From Leifsonia poae (GTDB lineage: Bacteria; Actinomycetota; Actinomycetes; Actinomycetales; Microbacteriaceae): a DNA stretch of 64,000 bases. The stretch lies in NCBI RefSeq assembly GCF_027921845.1, contig NZ_BSEN01000003.1:225701-289700 (forward strand). The letters run 5' to 3'. Positions 8,704 through 17,284 of the stretch are shown here, one piece after another. The notes under the pieces were generated by a model. That model was not told the origin of the DNA, did no database searches, and saw only the letters and a program-made list of their open reading frames with translations. Position 1 is the stretch's first letter. Each line of letters begins with the position of its first letter. The position numbers and the translations under genes are program-made.

Positions 8704-10416
8704 TCAGCCGTCGTGCTTGCTCAGCCGCTCGGGGATCGTGTCGCGCCGCGCCGCCGAAGCCCGGGCCGGCTCGTAGGCGTCTTCGTCGTCGAGCGCGGGA
8801 TCGCCGAGATCGTCCTCGAACTCCTCGTCGAGCGGAGAGTCGTCTGCTTCGGGGAACTCCAGCTCGAGCGCTGCCAGGTCGACGGCACCGGCGGACCCGC
8901 TCTGCGCCGGGTCCGCCTCCGCTGATGCAGAGCTCGACACCTCGGATTCCGATCCGGCCGGCCGTGGCTCCCCTCCACCGCCGGCGTGGGGACCGACAGC
9001 GGGCAGGATACCCGCGCTGGGCTGGGCTGCGGCGCCGCGCCGCGTGAAGATCCGCCGCCATCCCGACCGGGGCGCCTCACCGGCGTGGTGGTAGTAGGCG
9101 TACTTGTCGCGAGCGGGAGCGGTGCGGTTCAGCACTACGCCGAGAACGTTCACGCCCGACTTCTCGAGGGAGTCCATCGTCTGGGCGAGCTGTGGGCGGT
9201 GCACCCGTGTCTTGTCCACCACGATGATCGCGCCGTCGACCAGTCGCGCGAGGATACCGGCGTCGGCGACGGCCACCATCGGCGCCGTGTCGAACACGAC
9301 GGCGTCGTACGACCCGACGAGCTCGTCCACCAGTTCCGCCATCATCCGCGACGAGAGCAGCTCGCTCGGGTTGGGCGGGATCGGCCCGCTCGTCAGGATG
9401 TCCAGGCCGGTCGATCCCCAGGTCTGGATGACATCCTCGGCCGACGCCCGGCCGACCAGCACCGACGTCAGGCCCGCTGCACCCGGCAGCCCGGTGTATC
9501 CGGCCACCATCGGGCGACGCAGGTCGGCGTCGACGAGGAGCACACGGCGTCCGCTCTCCGCGAGCGCGAGGGCGAGGTTGAGTGCGATGGTCGACTTGCC
9601 CTCGCCGGGGATCGACGACGTGACCACGAGGCCGAGCGAATCGGAGTCGACGGTCACGAATTCGAGGTTCGATCGCAGCTGACGATAGTTCTCGGCGGCC
9701 GTCGAGAGACTGTCGCGCAGAACGACCGGACCGACCGCCTTGCGCTTCTCGCGCTCGACCGTGCCGAGCAGCGGAGCGCCGGTGACGGACGTCGCGATGG
9801 CCGCCGACCGGACACGCGTGTCGAGCAGCTCGCGCAGCACGATGATCAGCGAGCCGAGGAGGAGGCCGAGCACGAGGCCGGCGACGAGGTTCAGCCGCGT
9901 GTTGGGGGACGACGGAGCGGAGGGCACGGCCGCCTGCTGGATGACGCGCACGGCGACGGTGGTGTCACCGGCCGCGCTCTTCGGCGCGATCTGCTCCACC
10001 TTGTCGCTGAGGCTCGTCGCGACGGCGTTGGCGATCTTCGCCGCGACCGCCGGGTCCTGATTCGCGACGGCGATCTCGAGGATCACTGTGTTCTGGGGCG
10101 TGCTGACGCCGATCGAGTCGGCGAGATCCGTGGCGGTCGTCGACAAGTTGAGGTCGTCGATCACCGGGTCGAGCACCAGCGGCGACTCGACGAGCTGCGC
10201 GAACGACAGCATCTGGTTCTGCGTGTACGTCGATCCCTGATTGAGGTCGTTCGCCGTGCCGCCGAAGTTGAGCGAGAAGTACAGGCTCGACGTGGCGGTG
10301 TACACGGGCGTCGCGATCTGGGAGAGCCCCCAGCCGCCGATGGCGCCGATGATGGTCGAGATCACGACGATGTACCAATAGCGGCGGAACGCGGCTAGGT
10401 ACTGGTGCTGGCTCAT
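8704..10416 (-). CDS. Wzz-type chain-length regulator fused to a BY tyrosine kinase
   Basis: A 570-aa inner-membrane protein controlling EPS chain length and export. The N-terminal Wzz domain lies between two transmembrane segments (about residues 14-34 and 175-196). The cytoplasmic kinase domain has Walker A GEGKST (about 268-273), Walker A' VLLVDADLRRP (about 290) and Walker B AVVFDTAP (about 368). The tail is acidic and Ala/Glu/Asp-rich, with tyrosines near RDKYAYYHH that could be autophosphorylation sites. The ATG at 10416 has an AGAGG ribosome site; the frame stays open further upstream but the Wzz domain begins here. A low-molecular-weight tyrosine phosphatase, the usual partner, is encoded at 26542. 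It is the last gene of a five-gene minus-strand unit. Confidence 0.93.
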   Translation of the reverse strand: MSQHQYLAAFRRYWYIVVISTIIGAIGGWGLSQIATPVYTATSSLYFSLNFGGTANDLNQGSTYTQNQMLSFAQLVESPLVLDPVIDDLNLSTTATDLADSIGVSTPQNTVILEIAVANQDPAVAAKIANAVATSLSDKVEQIAPKSAAGDTTVAVRVIQQAAVPSAPSSPNTRLNLVAGLVLGLLLGSLIIVLRELLDTRVRSAAIATSVTGAPLLGTVEREKRKAVGPVVLRDSLSTAAENYRQLRSNLEFVTVDSDSLGLVVTSSIPGEGKSTIALNLALALAESGRRVLLVDADLRRPMVAGYTGLPGAAGLTSVLVGRASAEDVIQTWGSTGLDILTSGPIPPNPSELLSSRMMAELVDELVGSYDAVVFDTAPMVAVADAGILARLVDGAIIVVDKTRVHRPQLAQTMDSLEKSGVNVLGVVLNRTAPARDKYAYYHHAGEAPRSGWRRIFTRRGAAAQPSAGILPAVGPHAGGGGEPRPAGSESEVSSSASAEADPAQSGSAGAVDLAALELEFPEADDSPLDEEFEDDLGDPALDDEDAYEPARASAARRDTIPERLSKHDG

Positions 10417-10486
10417 TGCGGTGCCTCTCACATGGTCGGTAGTGGGGCGAAGCGGTAGGACGTGGCGTGAGCGTGCTGGTGGCATT

Positions 10487-11836
10487 CTAGGCTCCCCGTT
10501 CGTTCACGCTCGCCGCGAGTTCCCGCGGCGGTCGTCTGTGGGCGATGGTGGCATCCTCGTCCGCGTCCGCGCCCCCGCGCTGCGCGAGCTGCGTCGAGGC
10601 GGCGAGGCCGACGGCGAACCAGAGGAACACCGAGTACTGCGTGATCAGCGCCACGGTCGCGAGCGCCGGGATCTGCGCCACGACCGCGATCGTCGCGGGC
10701 GTCGCACGCCGGATCACCACGAGCACGATGCCGACGGCGAGTGCGACGACGATCATCCCCAAGGCGATCAACCCGCTCGAGAGCCCGGTCAGGATGAGCT
10801 GACTGTCGATCGAGCGGAAGTTGCCGAAGTACACCTGGCCTGTCGAATCGCGGCGCGCGGAATCGGCGACGCCGACGATGTTCATGCTGCCGAGGAGCGA
10901 GAGGAGGTCGCTGCGGTAGGCCGCGCTGCCTGCCGCCTCCGCCCCCGCGTCGTCGAACACGGTGGTCACCAGGGGGAAGAGCACAGCGGAGACGATGGCG
11001 ATGCAGGTGGTGAGGATGATCCGGCTGCGCCGCGAGATCGCGTCGCGCATGAAGACGATCGACAGCACGAGCCCGAGCAGCGCCCCGATCATGCCGACGC
11101 GGCTGAAGGTGAGGACGGTCGCGAAAAGCATCAGCAGCACCATCGCTCCGCGCAGCAGGAGGGGGAAGCGCGCCGCGAGGGTGAGCGGGATCGCGATCGC
11201 GAGGCTCGAACCGAGCGCGATCGAGTGGCCGAACGCCCCTTCCGCGCGCAGGATGCCCCCGCGTTCCTGCAGGGTCCCCCAGATCGAGAACATCGAATTG
11301 TTCACGCGGATCAGTACGAAAGGATTCCATCCGGCGAAGAACTCGATGACGACGAACACGCTCACGACGCTGAAGGCGATGGCGATCGCGCCGTAGATCC
11401 AGCTCGGGTCGACGCGCAGCGGCGCGAGCCGGCCGAGCACGTAGCCGATGATGAAGTACGTCACGAGGGAGAACGCGAATCCGATGGCGATGGTCGGGCT
11501 CTCCGCCAGCAGGGAGGTCAGCCCGAACACCACGAGCATCAGCACCAGCCCGTCGAGCAGGCTGAACCGGAACGAGTGGATGGGCAGCAGCGCCACGATG
11601 ATGAGGAGCGCCGCCGCCGAGGCGGCCGGCAGGTAGTAGTTGCCGTTGAAGCCGATCCCCAGGCCCACCCAGACCGGCACGAAGCAGAGCACCACGATCC
11701 ACACCGCGACCGCGAGCTTCGGCGAGCGCCGCAGCACGAAGAACGCCGCCACCCCGGCGATCAGGCCCGCCGCTGCGACCAGGGTGCGGTCGAGCGTCGG
11801 GCCGCTGATCGCGGCGTGGACGATGGTGACGAACAT
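10487..11836 (-). CDS. O-antigen ligase/polymerase-like membrane protein (probable Wzy)
   Basis: A 449-aa polytopic membrane protein with about ten or more hydrophobic segments and a large loop after mid-protein (DDAGAEAAGSAAYRSDLLSLLG and the following residues), the layout of the Wzy_C/O-antigen ligase family. In a Wzx/Wzy pathway it would polymerise repeat units on the outer face of the membrane. Sequence conservation in Wzy proteins is low, so the call rests on topology and on its place between the chain-length kinase gene and other EPS genes. The C-terminal ~30 residues are hydrophilic. Confidence 0.8.
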   Translation of the reverse strand: MFVTIVHAAISGPTLDRTLVAAAGLIAGVAAFFVLRRSPKLAVAVWIVVLCFVPVWVGLGIGFNGNYYLPAASAAALLIIVALLPIHSFRFSLLDGLVLMLVVFGLTSLLAESPTIAIGFAFSLVTYFIIGYVLGRLAPLRVDPSWIYGAIAIAFSVVSVFVVIEFFAGWNPFVLIRVNNSMFSIWGTLQERGGILRAEGAFGHSIALGSSLAIAIPLTLAARFPLLLRGAMVLLMLFATVLTFSRVGMIGALLGLVLSIVFMRDAISRRSRIILTTCIAIVSAVLFPLVTTVFDDAGAEAAGSAAYRSDLLSLLGSMNIVGVADSARRDSTGQVYFGNFRSIDSQLILTGLSSGLIALGMIVVALAVGIVLVVIRRATPATIAVVAQIPALATVALITQYSVFLWFAVGLAASTQLAQRGGADADEDATIAHRRPPRELAASVNERGA

Positions 11837-11869
11837 CGGGTGAGTGGGCCCTTCCTCGAGCGGTACGGG

Positions 11870-12556
11870 TTACTTGAAGACGGTGACCGGCGTGCCGGCG
11901 GAGTCGGTCATCGTGATCACGGCCGACGCCCGCTGGTCGGTGGGCACCGAGTAGAGGTAGACGCCCTTCGCCGTGGCGCCGGCGGCGAGGGTGCCGAGGA
12001 GCGGCTTCGCGCCGTCGCTCAGCGCGACGGCCGGCGTCGCCTTCGAGCCGTAATAGCCGTTCACGGCGACTTGACCGAGCGAGACATCCTTGCCCGTCGA
12101 GTTGGTCAGGGTGACCGTCACCTTGATCGCCGGTCCGGCGGTCTCGCCCGCGCGGATCGCCTTGGCCTGGGTGGCGTCGATCGAGACCACGGTCGCCGTG
12201 AGTCCGCCGCTGAGCTTCGCTGCCTTCTTCGCGGGCACGACGTCGGCGACGGGGGCGCCGTACCGAGGGTCGACCGTCGGCTTCGCGGACGCCTTGCCCG
12301 TCGAGTGGGACGGGGCAGGGGTCGGAGTCGGCGGCGGGGGCGAGTTCGGATCGGGCGTCGGAAGGGCACCCGCCGGGAGGTTCTGGTCATTGCCGGCGTT
12401 CGTGCTCGGCGTGCTGCGCGTGCTCGCGACGACGAACACGGTGACGATGATCGCCACGACGGCGACAGCGACGACGATGAGGGCGATGATCCTCCCCCGG
12501 GGCATCGTGGACCGGCCGTCGTGTGCGGACGGGGTTGGGGGTTCGACCTTCGTCAT
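11870..12556 (-). CDS. Membrane-anchored protein with Pro-rich linker and Ig-like extracellular domain, unknown function
   Basis: A 228-aa protein with a short cytoplasmic start, one transmembrane helix (about residues 24-46, IIALIVVAVAVVAIIVTVFV), a Pro/Ser/Thr-rich linker (about 60-90), and a C-terminal extracellular domain (about 105-228). The domain's pattern, KVTVTLTNSTGKDVSLGQVAVN, resembles DUF4352-like immunoglobulin folds. Its ATG at 12556 overlaps the stop of the CDP-alcohol transferase gene by one base (TGATG), so translation is probably coupled. Position in the operon suggests a role in EPS assembly or surface attachment; no enzymatic motif is visible. Confidence 0.75.
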   Translation of the reverse strand: MTKVEPPTPSAHDGRSTMPRGRIIALIVVAVAVVAIIVTVFVVASTRSTPSTNAGNDQNLPAGALPTPDPNSPPPPTPTPAPSHSTGKASAKPTVDPRYGAPVADVVPAKKAAKLSGGLTATVVSIDATQAKAIRAGETAGPAIKVTVTLTNSTGKDVSLGQVAVNGYYGSKATPAVALSDGAKPLLGTLAAGATAKGVYLYSVPTDQRASAVITMTDSAGTPVTVFK

Positions 12557-13359
12557 CAGAGGTCTCCTTTCTGAGTGGTCGCGGAGGTGTCGGGACTCCA
12601 CGACCGGAGCTCGCGGAACCACTTGGCCGCCGCGAGAAGAAGGAAGAGGGTCGTGGCTGCCGCGATCAGCGTGTAGACCACGACGAACACGGGGACGGCC
12701 CCCAAGAGCACGAAGGAGAGGCAGAGGACGCCGTAGTCCATCGGCAGCACGGCCAGCGCGCGCATCCAGGACGGGCGCCCCGGCTGTTCGGTCGCGAGCG
12801 GGACGCTGCCTGCGGTGCGCCGGCGAAGCTGTTCGGTGAGGATCATGCCGAAGAACAGCACGGCCGAGACGATCGCGAACGCGATCGGCACGAGCAGCCA
12901 GAGCGTCGGCACGACATCGAAGCGGTAGAAGCCGATCGCGAGCGCCAGCGGCATGGTCGAGACCTTCGTCGCGTCGACCATGTGGTCGAGCCATTCGCCG
13001 GCCGGGCTGCTCGTGCCCTGCAACCGGGACACCTGGCCGTCGGCCGAATCGAAGGCGTAGCCGATCAGCAGCAGTACGGCGACCGCGATCCCCTGCCCCC
13101 ACGAGGGCGGGAGGACGATCAGCAGGGCGATCGCCACGAACGTCCACACCGCGCTGATGGCGGTGACGGCGTTCGGCGAGAGACCCGCGCGATACGCCCA
13201 GGCGGCGAGATAGCGGCCGATACGGCGGTTCACGAAGCGCGAGTACGCGGGCGCCGAACGGGCGGCCGGCTTCTGCGCGGCCGTCAGGCGGCGCACCACG
13301 TCGATGTACCGTTCGCGCGTCGCGCCGGAGCTCTCGGCGGCGATCCCGTCACTGGTCAT
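12556..13359 (-). CDS. CDP-alcohol phosphatidyltransferase family protein
   Basis: A 267-aa membrane enzyme transferring a phospho-alcohol group from a CDP-alcohol. The signature is present as DSADGQVSR followed by GEWLDHMVD, keeping all four catalytic Asp residues of D-x2-D-G-x2-A-R-x8-G-x3-D-x3-D, with Ser in place of the Ala before Arg. Several transmembrane segments follow. It overlaps the upstream glycosyltransferase gene by 4 nt and the downstream gene by 1 nt. Being inside an EPS operon, with a TagD-like cytidylyltransferase at 27227, it may decorate or anchor the polysaccharide rather than make bulk phospholipid; this is inference. Confidence 0.85.
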   Translation of the reverse strand: MTSDGIAAESSGATRERYIDVVRRLTAAQKPAARSAPAYSRFVNRRIGRYLAAWAYRAGLSPNAVTAISAVWTFVAIALLIVLPPSWGQGIAVAVLLLIGYAFDSADGQVSRLQGTSSPAGEWLDHMVDATKVSTMPLALAIGFYRFDVVPTLWLLVPIAFAIVSAVLFFGMILTEQLRRRTAGSVPLATEQPGRPSWMRALAVLPMDYGVLCLSFVLLGAVPVFVVVYTLIAAATTLFLLLAAAKWFRELRSWSPDTSATTQKGDL

Positions 13360-14609
13360 GGCGCACTCACCTCCTCGCTGCCGGAGGCGGTACTCTGCGC
13401 GGAGCCGCGGAAGGCGGTGCCGGCGGCCGCGACCGCGGTCCGGCGGCCTTCGCGGCCGGTGCGCTGGGCGAGCAGAGGCCGTTTCGCTCGACGGAGTTCG
13501 CCGTTCGCCAATCGCAGGCACATCCCCTCGTAGGCGTCGGCCACCGCATCCCAGTCGTAGTCGTCTGCTCGCTCGCTCGCGAGCCGGCCGCGTTCGGCCA
13601 CGTCGGCGGGCGATTCCTCCGCCGCTTCCAGCGCACGCGCGACGTCGGCGGCATCGGTGAAGTACATGCCCGAGCGCCCGAGCACTTCGCGATTGAACGA
13701 CACGTCGAACGCGATCGTCGCGGTGCCGGCTCCCAGGGCACGGAGAAGGGACGGGTTGGTCCCCCCGACCGAGTGGCCGTGGAGGTAGGTGTAGGCGCCG
13801 GCGTAGAGCTGGTCGAGCAGCCGCTGGTCCCACACGCCGCCGAGGAACGACACGCGGTCGTCGGCCAGGCCGTGCACGCGACGCGTGTAGTCGTCGGCGT
13901 ACGGCGCGGAGCCGACGACGACGAGTGGCTTGCGTGCTCCGCTGCGGCGATAGCCGTCGACGATGACGTCGACGTGGTTCTCCGCCTCGAACCGCGCGAC
14001 CACGAGGTGGTACCCGTCCGGTTGCAGATCCAGGTCGCCGAGGAGATCCGATTCGCGGTCGACCCGGGGTGCGCCGTAGGCGATCAACTCGGTGTCGGCG
14101 GCGAACTCGTCGCGATAGTAGTCGGCGATGCCCTGCGCGTCGGCGATGAGCGCATCCGACCACCTGACCGCCAGCGACTCCGCGTTGCGGTAGTAGGCCT
14201 GGCCTCCACGTCCCCACTTCGCGCGGCGCCACTCGAGCCCGTCGACGTGGGTGGCCACCGGGATGCGGGCGGCTCGGATCAGGGGGAGGTACGGCGAGTT
14301 CGCGGCGTTGAAGACGATGGCCGCGTCGGTGCGATTGCGCAGGAGGTGGGCCACGGAGAGGCCCGTGTGGCTGAGCGTCTCGAGCGAGCGACGACGCATC
14401 GCACCGCGGTGCACCAGTCGCATGCCTCGGAACGTCTCGGGGTGGTCGGCCTCGTCGTCGAGGGAGCGACAGTAGACGACTACGTCGTGGCCGCGCTCCG
14501 CGAGCCTCGCCCCGACCTCCTCGACGCACGTCTCGAAGCCGCCGTACCGCGCGGGAACTCCGCGCGTGCCGACCAATGCGATGCTGAGGTAGTCACCCCC
14601 ATTGCCCAT
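13356..14609 (-). CDS. DUF1972/GT4 glycosyltransferase (rhamnosyltransferase-like)
   Basis: A 417-aa enzyme beginning with ALVGTRGVPARYGGFETCVEE, the hallmark N terminus of DUF1972 glycosyltransferases such as WchF-type beta-1,4-rhamnosyltransferases. The GT4 half contains VVARFEAENHVDVIVDGY and GGTNPSLLRALGAGTATIAFD. It is the first gene of the five-gene minus-strand unit and overlaps the next gene by 4 nt (ATGA). About 60 residues at the C terminus, after the GT domain, are Arg/Ala-rich and not conserved in the family. The acceptor and donor are not determinable here. Confidence 0.92.
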   Translation of the reverse strand: MGNGGDYLSIALVGTRGVPARYGGFETCVEEVGARLAERGHDVVVYCRSLDDEADHPETFRGMRLVHRGAMRRRSLETLSHTGLSVAHLLRNRTDAAIVFNAANSPYLPLIRAARIPVATHVDGLEWRRAKWGRGGQAYYRNAESLAVRWSDALIADAQGIADYYRDEFAADTELIAYGAPRVDRESDLLGDLDLQPDGYHLVVARFEAENHVDVIVDGYRRSGARKPLVVVGSAPYADDYTRRVHGLADDRVSFLGGVWDQRLLDQLYAGAYTYLHGHSVGGTNPSLLRALGAGTATIAFDVSFNREVLGRSGMYFTDAADVARALEAAEESPADVAERGRLASERADDYDWDAVADAYEGMCLRLANGELRRAKRPLLAQRTGREGRRTAVAAAGTAFRGSAQSTASGSEEVSAP

Positions 14610-14665
14610 GGCCCGTCTCGCTCTCGATCGCTGATGGAACAGCGAAACGACCGCGGTGTTGTCTG

Positions 14666-14688
14666 CTTCTCACGAGACCTGTGAGAAG
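14666..14688. promoter_or_regulatory. Perfect 8-bp inverted repeat upstream of the minus-strand EPS operon
   Basis: CTTCTCAC (14666-14673) and GTGAGAAG (14681-14688) are separated by 7 nt. The repeat lies 57 nt upstream of the start of the DUF1972 glycosyltransferase gene, in a plausible operator or 5'-UTR position. Its CTCAC/GTGAG arms resemble the repeat at 945-968. Confidence 0.45.
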
Positions 14689-14741
14689 AACGCTTGATGA
14701 TCGCACCAGGGTCGGGTCGCTGTTGCTGTCACGAGTCTAAT

Positions 14742-14757
14742 GCGAGGTTTTCTCATT
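14742..14757 (-). promoter_or_regulatory. EPS promoter motif, site 2 (TGAG-N5-CTCG)
   Basis: On the minus strand this reads AATGAGAAAACCTCGC, matching nrTGAGnAAnnCTCAa. It lies about 130 nt upstream of the minus-strand EPS operon starting at 14609. Confidence 0.4.
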
Positions 14758-14786
14758 TGTCGTCCCCTCATCCGGGGGTGGTGCCG

Positions 14787-15308
14787 TCAGGTCCAGTCGG
14801 CGGACTCGCCGACGGGCGCCGCCGGATTGCCGGCGACGATGACCCCCGGCGGCACCGAGCGGGTGACCACGGAGCCCGCCGCCACGACGGCCCCGTCGCC
14901 GAGCGAGACGCCCTTCAGGATGAGCGCACCGGTTCCGATCAGCACGTGCTCGCCGATCACGATCGGAGCGGTGTGCTGCCGCACCGTGCCGTCGGGCGCG
15001 GTGATGCGGTGGAAGTCGGTGTCGAGGATCTGGGCGTCCCACGAGACCTGCGTTCCGGCCCCGAGGATCACACCCGACTCCACGTTCACGATGCTGCGGG
15101 CGCCGATCGCGCTGCCGCGTGCCAACCGCAGCGTCGCGCCGGCGCCGACCCAGACGCGTGCCCCCTTGCGAACGGCGCATCCGCGCTCGAGCGCGTAGAC
15201 GCCGGGACCGCCGAGCCGGACGCCCGACCCGATTCGCGCTCCCGGATGCCCGCGGAGCACACCGCGCGCGAGTTCGGTGTAGCGACGAAGCCGACCGCGG
15301 AGACTCAT
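14787..15308 (-). CDS. Left-handed beta-helix acyltransferase (hexapeptide-repeat O-acetyltransferase)
   Basis: A 173-aa hexapeptide-repeat protein with repeated [LIV]-G-x4 turns (GARIGSGVRLGGPG, GVILGAG, PIVIGEHVLIGTGALILKGVSLGDGAVVAAGSVV) and the C-terminal VIVAGNPA seen in acetyltransferases of the LacA/NodL/serine-acetyltransferase fold. The His in DTDFHRI is a likely active-site residue. It probably acetylates a sugar in the repeat unit. Its ATG at 15308 overlaps the stop of the upstream GT2 gene by 4 nt, so the two form a translationally coupled pair. Confidence 0.88.
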   Translation of the reverse strand: MSLRGRLRRYTELARGVLRGHPGARIGSGVRLGGPGVYALERGCAVRKGARVWVGAGATLRLARGSAIGARSIVNVESGVILGAGTQVSWDAQILDTDFHRITAPDGTVRQHTAPIVIGEHVLIGTGALILKGVSLGDGAVVAAGSVVTRSVPPGVIVAGNPAAPVGESADWT

Positions 15309-16285
15309 GAGGCATTCCTAGCAGAGTCGGGTTCGGCAGGAGCCGCACCGCCGGAGCGGGCCGCGAGCTCGTCGCGAACGATCCGGCGACCGTCGCGGAG
15401 CGCTCGCAGCGCCGCCGAGAACGGCCGCAGCGAGTGCAGGAACTGGCGGCGGCCGCCCTGGAGCAGGATCTCCCAGGCCACCGCGTTCGCGGTGCGCTGC
15501 CAGGCGAGCAGGTCGTCCGTCGACAGATTGCGGGCCGCGAACAGCAGACGGTTGCGGATGTTGAAGTAGTAGTACCCGTTCGACTTCGCCGGCGAGGCGT
15601 GCGCCTCACCGGTCTGCTGGGTGCCGCCCTCGGCGTGCACGCACACGGCGTCGTCGAGCACGGCCAGCTCGCCGCCGGATGCCAGCACGCGGTGCGAGAG
15701 GTCGACATCCTCCCAGTACAGGAAGTAGTCGTCGGCGAATCCCCCGACCCGATCCCAGAGCTCGGCGGAGACCGCCAGACAGGCGCCGCTCAGCCAGGGC
15801 TCGGCACGCCGGGCCGCCGGCTGCGGGCGTTTCGCGGCGGAGCTCATCCGGCCATCGACGAGCGAGACGTCCGCTCCCGCGAACCACGTGGAGCCGTCGG
15901 GGCGCAGCACGCGCGGAGACACCAGCGTGAGGCGGTGCGCGGCGACCGCGGCGAACAGCCGCTCGGCGTCGACGGGCTCGATCACGGCATCCGGATTCAG
16001 CAGGAGGAACCGCTGCGCGCCGCGTTCGGCGGCGTGGGCGACCCCCGCGTTCACACCGAGCCCGAATCCGAGATTGGTGTCGGGGAGCACCGTCTCCCAC
16101 CCCTCGGCGTGCGCGATCCTGGTCAGTTCGCCACGCTCGTCGGGTGTGCTCGCGTTGTCCACCACGACGACGATGAGACCGTCGGCTGCCCGGGAGAGCC
16201 TGGTCAGGTTCTGCTCGAGCAGCGCGGCGGACGCGTAGTTCACCACGACGACGGCGCAGCCCGCGAAGGGCGCGTGCTCTGGCAT
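15305..16285 (-). CDS. Glycosyltransferase family 2 (rhamnosyltransferase-like)
   Basis: A 326-aa GT-A enzyme. It opens with VVVVNYASAALLEQNL, has VVVVDNASTPD and TNLGFGLGVNAGV as in WbbL-type rhamnosyltransferases, LLLNPDAVI as the metal-binding region, and FLYWEDVDLSHRVLASGG as the catalytic EDxDL-like motif. It acts on cytoplasmic lipid-linked intermediates. The frame is open further upstream, but the GT2 fold begins right after the ATG at 16285 (GGAAG ribosome site). It is divergent from another GT2 gene 33 nt away. Confidence 0.92.
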   Translation of the reverse strand: MPEHAPFAGCAVVVVNYASAALLEQNLTRLSRAADGLIVVVVDNASTPDERGELTRIAHAEGWETVLPDTNLGFGLGVNAGVAHAAERGAQRFLLLNPDAVIEPVDAERLFAAVAAHRLTLVSPRVLRPDGSTWFAGADVSLVDGRMSSAAKRPQPAARRAEPWLSGACLAVSAELWDRVGGFADDYFLYWEDVDLSHRVLASGGELAVLDDAVCVHAEGGTQQTGEAHASPAKSNGYYYFNIRNRLLFAARNLSTDDLLAWQRTANAVAWEILLQGGRRQFLHSLRPFSAALRALRDGRRIVRDELAARSGGAAPAEPDSARNAS

Positions 16286-16318
16286 AGACTTCCGCTCTGA
16301 CGATCGAGGGGGTGCACT

Positions 16319-17284
16319 GTGCAACCGGATGAGCCGGTGAGAGTGACCATAGCCGTGCCGACGTTCCATCGTCCAGCCGAGCTCGCCACTCTGCTCCCGA
16401 TGCTGCTCGCGCACGCCGACAGCGCCGCGCGGCTGCGTGGCCCCGCCTTCACCGCCGACGTACTGGTCGTCGACAACGATCCGCAGGGAAGCGGTCGCGA
16501 CGCGGCGGTGGCGATCGGCGACAAGCGCATCCGCTCCGTCGTCGAACCGCACCCGGGGATCTCGGCCGTGCGCAACCGCGCGCTCGACGAGGCGGCCGGC
16601 TCCCGGCTGCTCGCGTTCATCGACGACGACGAGCACCCCCACGACGGCTGGCTCGAGCACCTCCTCGCCACCTGGGTCGCGGCGGACGAGCCCGCCGCGG
16701 TGGCCGGGCGCGTCGTCGCCTCGTTCGCGGGGCCGCTCGACCCCTGGCTCGAAGCCGGCGCCTTCTACGTCCGGCGGAGCATGCCGACCGGCAGCAGCAT
16801 CGACGTCGCCGCCGCGGGCAATCTGCTGCTCGACCTCGATCAGGTGCGGGCCGCCGGCGTGCGGTTCGCCGACGACCTCGGCCTCAGCGGAGGCGAGGAC
16901 ACCCTGTTCAGCCGCCAACTCCACGCCGCGGGGAGGCGCATGGTCTGGTGCGACGAGTCCGCGATCACCGACCTGGTGCCGCTCGACCGGATGACGCGCC
17001 GCTGGGTGCTCAAACGCGCCTGGAGCCACGGCAATTCGGCGAGCGTGCTGCGCATCCGGCTCTCCGGAGGGGGACTCAAGGCCGTCACCGCACGGATCAC
17101 GAGCGTGGTCGGCGGAGCGGTGCGCATCGTCGCCGGTGCGCTGCGCTGGGCGTTCGGGATGATCACCCGTTCGCTTCGCCATCAGGCTCGCGGCGCACGT
17201 GCCGTCTGGCGGGGCGGCGGCATGGTCTCCGGCGCCGCCGGCGTCGTCTACCAGGAGTACGCCAGAAAGGACGTGACCGCGTGA
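16319..17284 (+). CDS. Glycosyltransferase family 2
   Basis: A 321-aa GT2 protein: TIAVPTFHRPAELATLL at the start, VLVVDNDPQGSG, GISAVRNRALDEA, and FIDDDEHP as the metal-binding DDDE region. GEDTLFSRQLHAAG is the acid-rich catalytic area and a downstream basic amphipathic segment may contact the membrane. The GTG at 16319 is preceded by GAGGGGG at suitable spacing. The divergent neighbour is another GT2 gene, and the stop overlaps the deacetylase start by 4 nt (GTGA). Confidence 0.92.
   Translation: MQPDEPVRVTIAVPTFHRPAELATLLPMLLAHADSAARLRGPAFTADVLVVDNDPQGSGRDAAVAIGDKRIRSVVEPHPGISAVRNRALDEAAGSRLLAFIDDDEHPHDGWLEHLLATWVAADEPAAVAGRVVASFAGPLDPWLEAGAFYVRRSMPTGSSIDVAAAGNLLLDLDQVRAAGVRFADDLGLSGGEDTLFSRQLHAAGRRMVWCDESAITDLVPLDRMTRRWVLKRAWSHGNSASVLRIRLSGGGLKAVTARITSVVGGAVRIVAGALRWAFGMITRSLRHQARGARAVWRGGGMVSGAAGVVYQEYARKDVTA

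Noticed and set aside
10421-12574. Long plus-strand open frame opposite the Wzy and Ig-like protein genes
   Set aside because: Composition is Arg/Glu/His-rich as expected for antisense of a membrane-protein gene, and no domain is visible.
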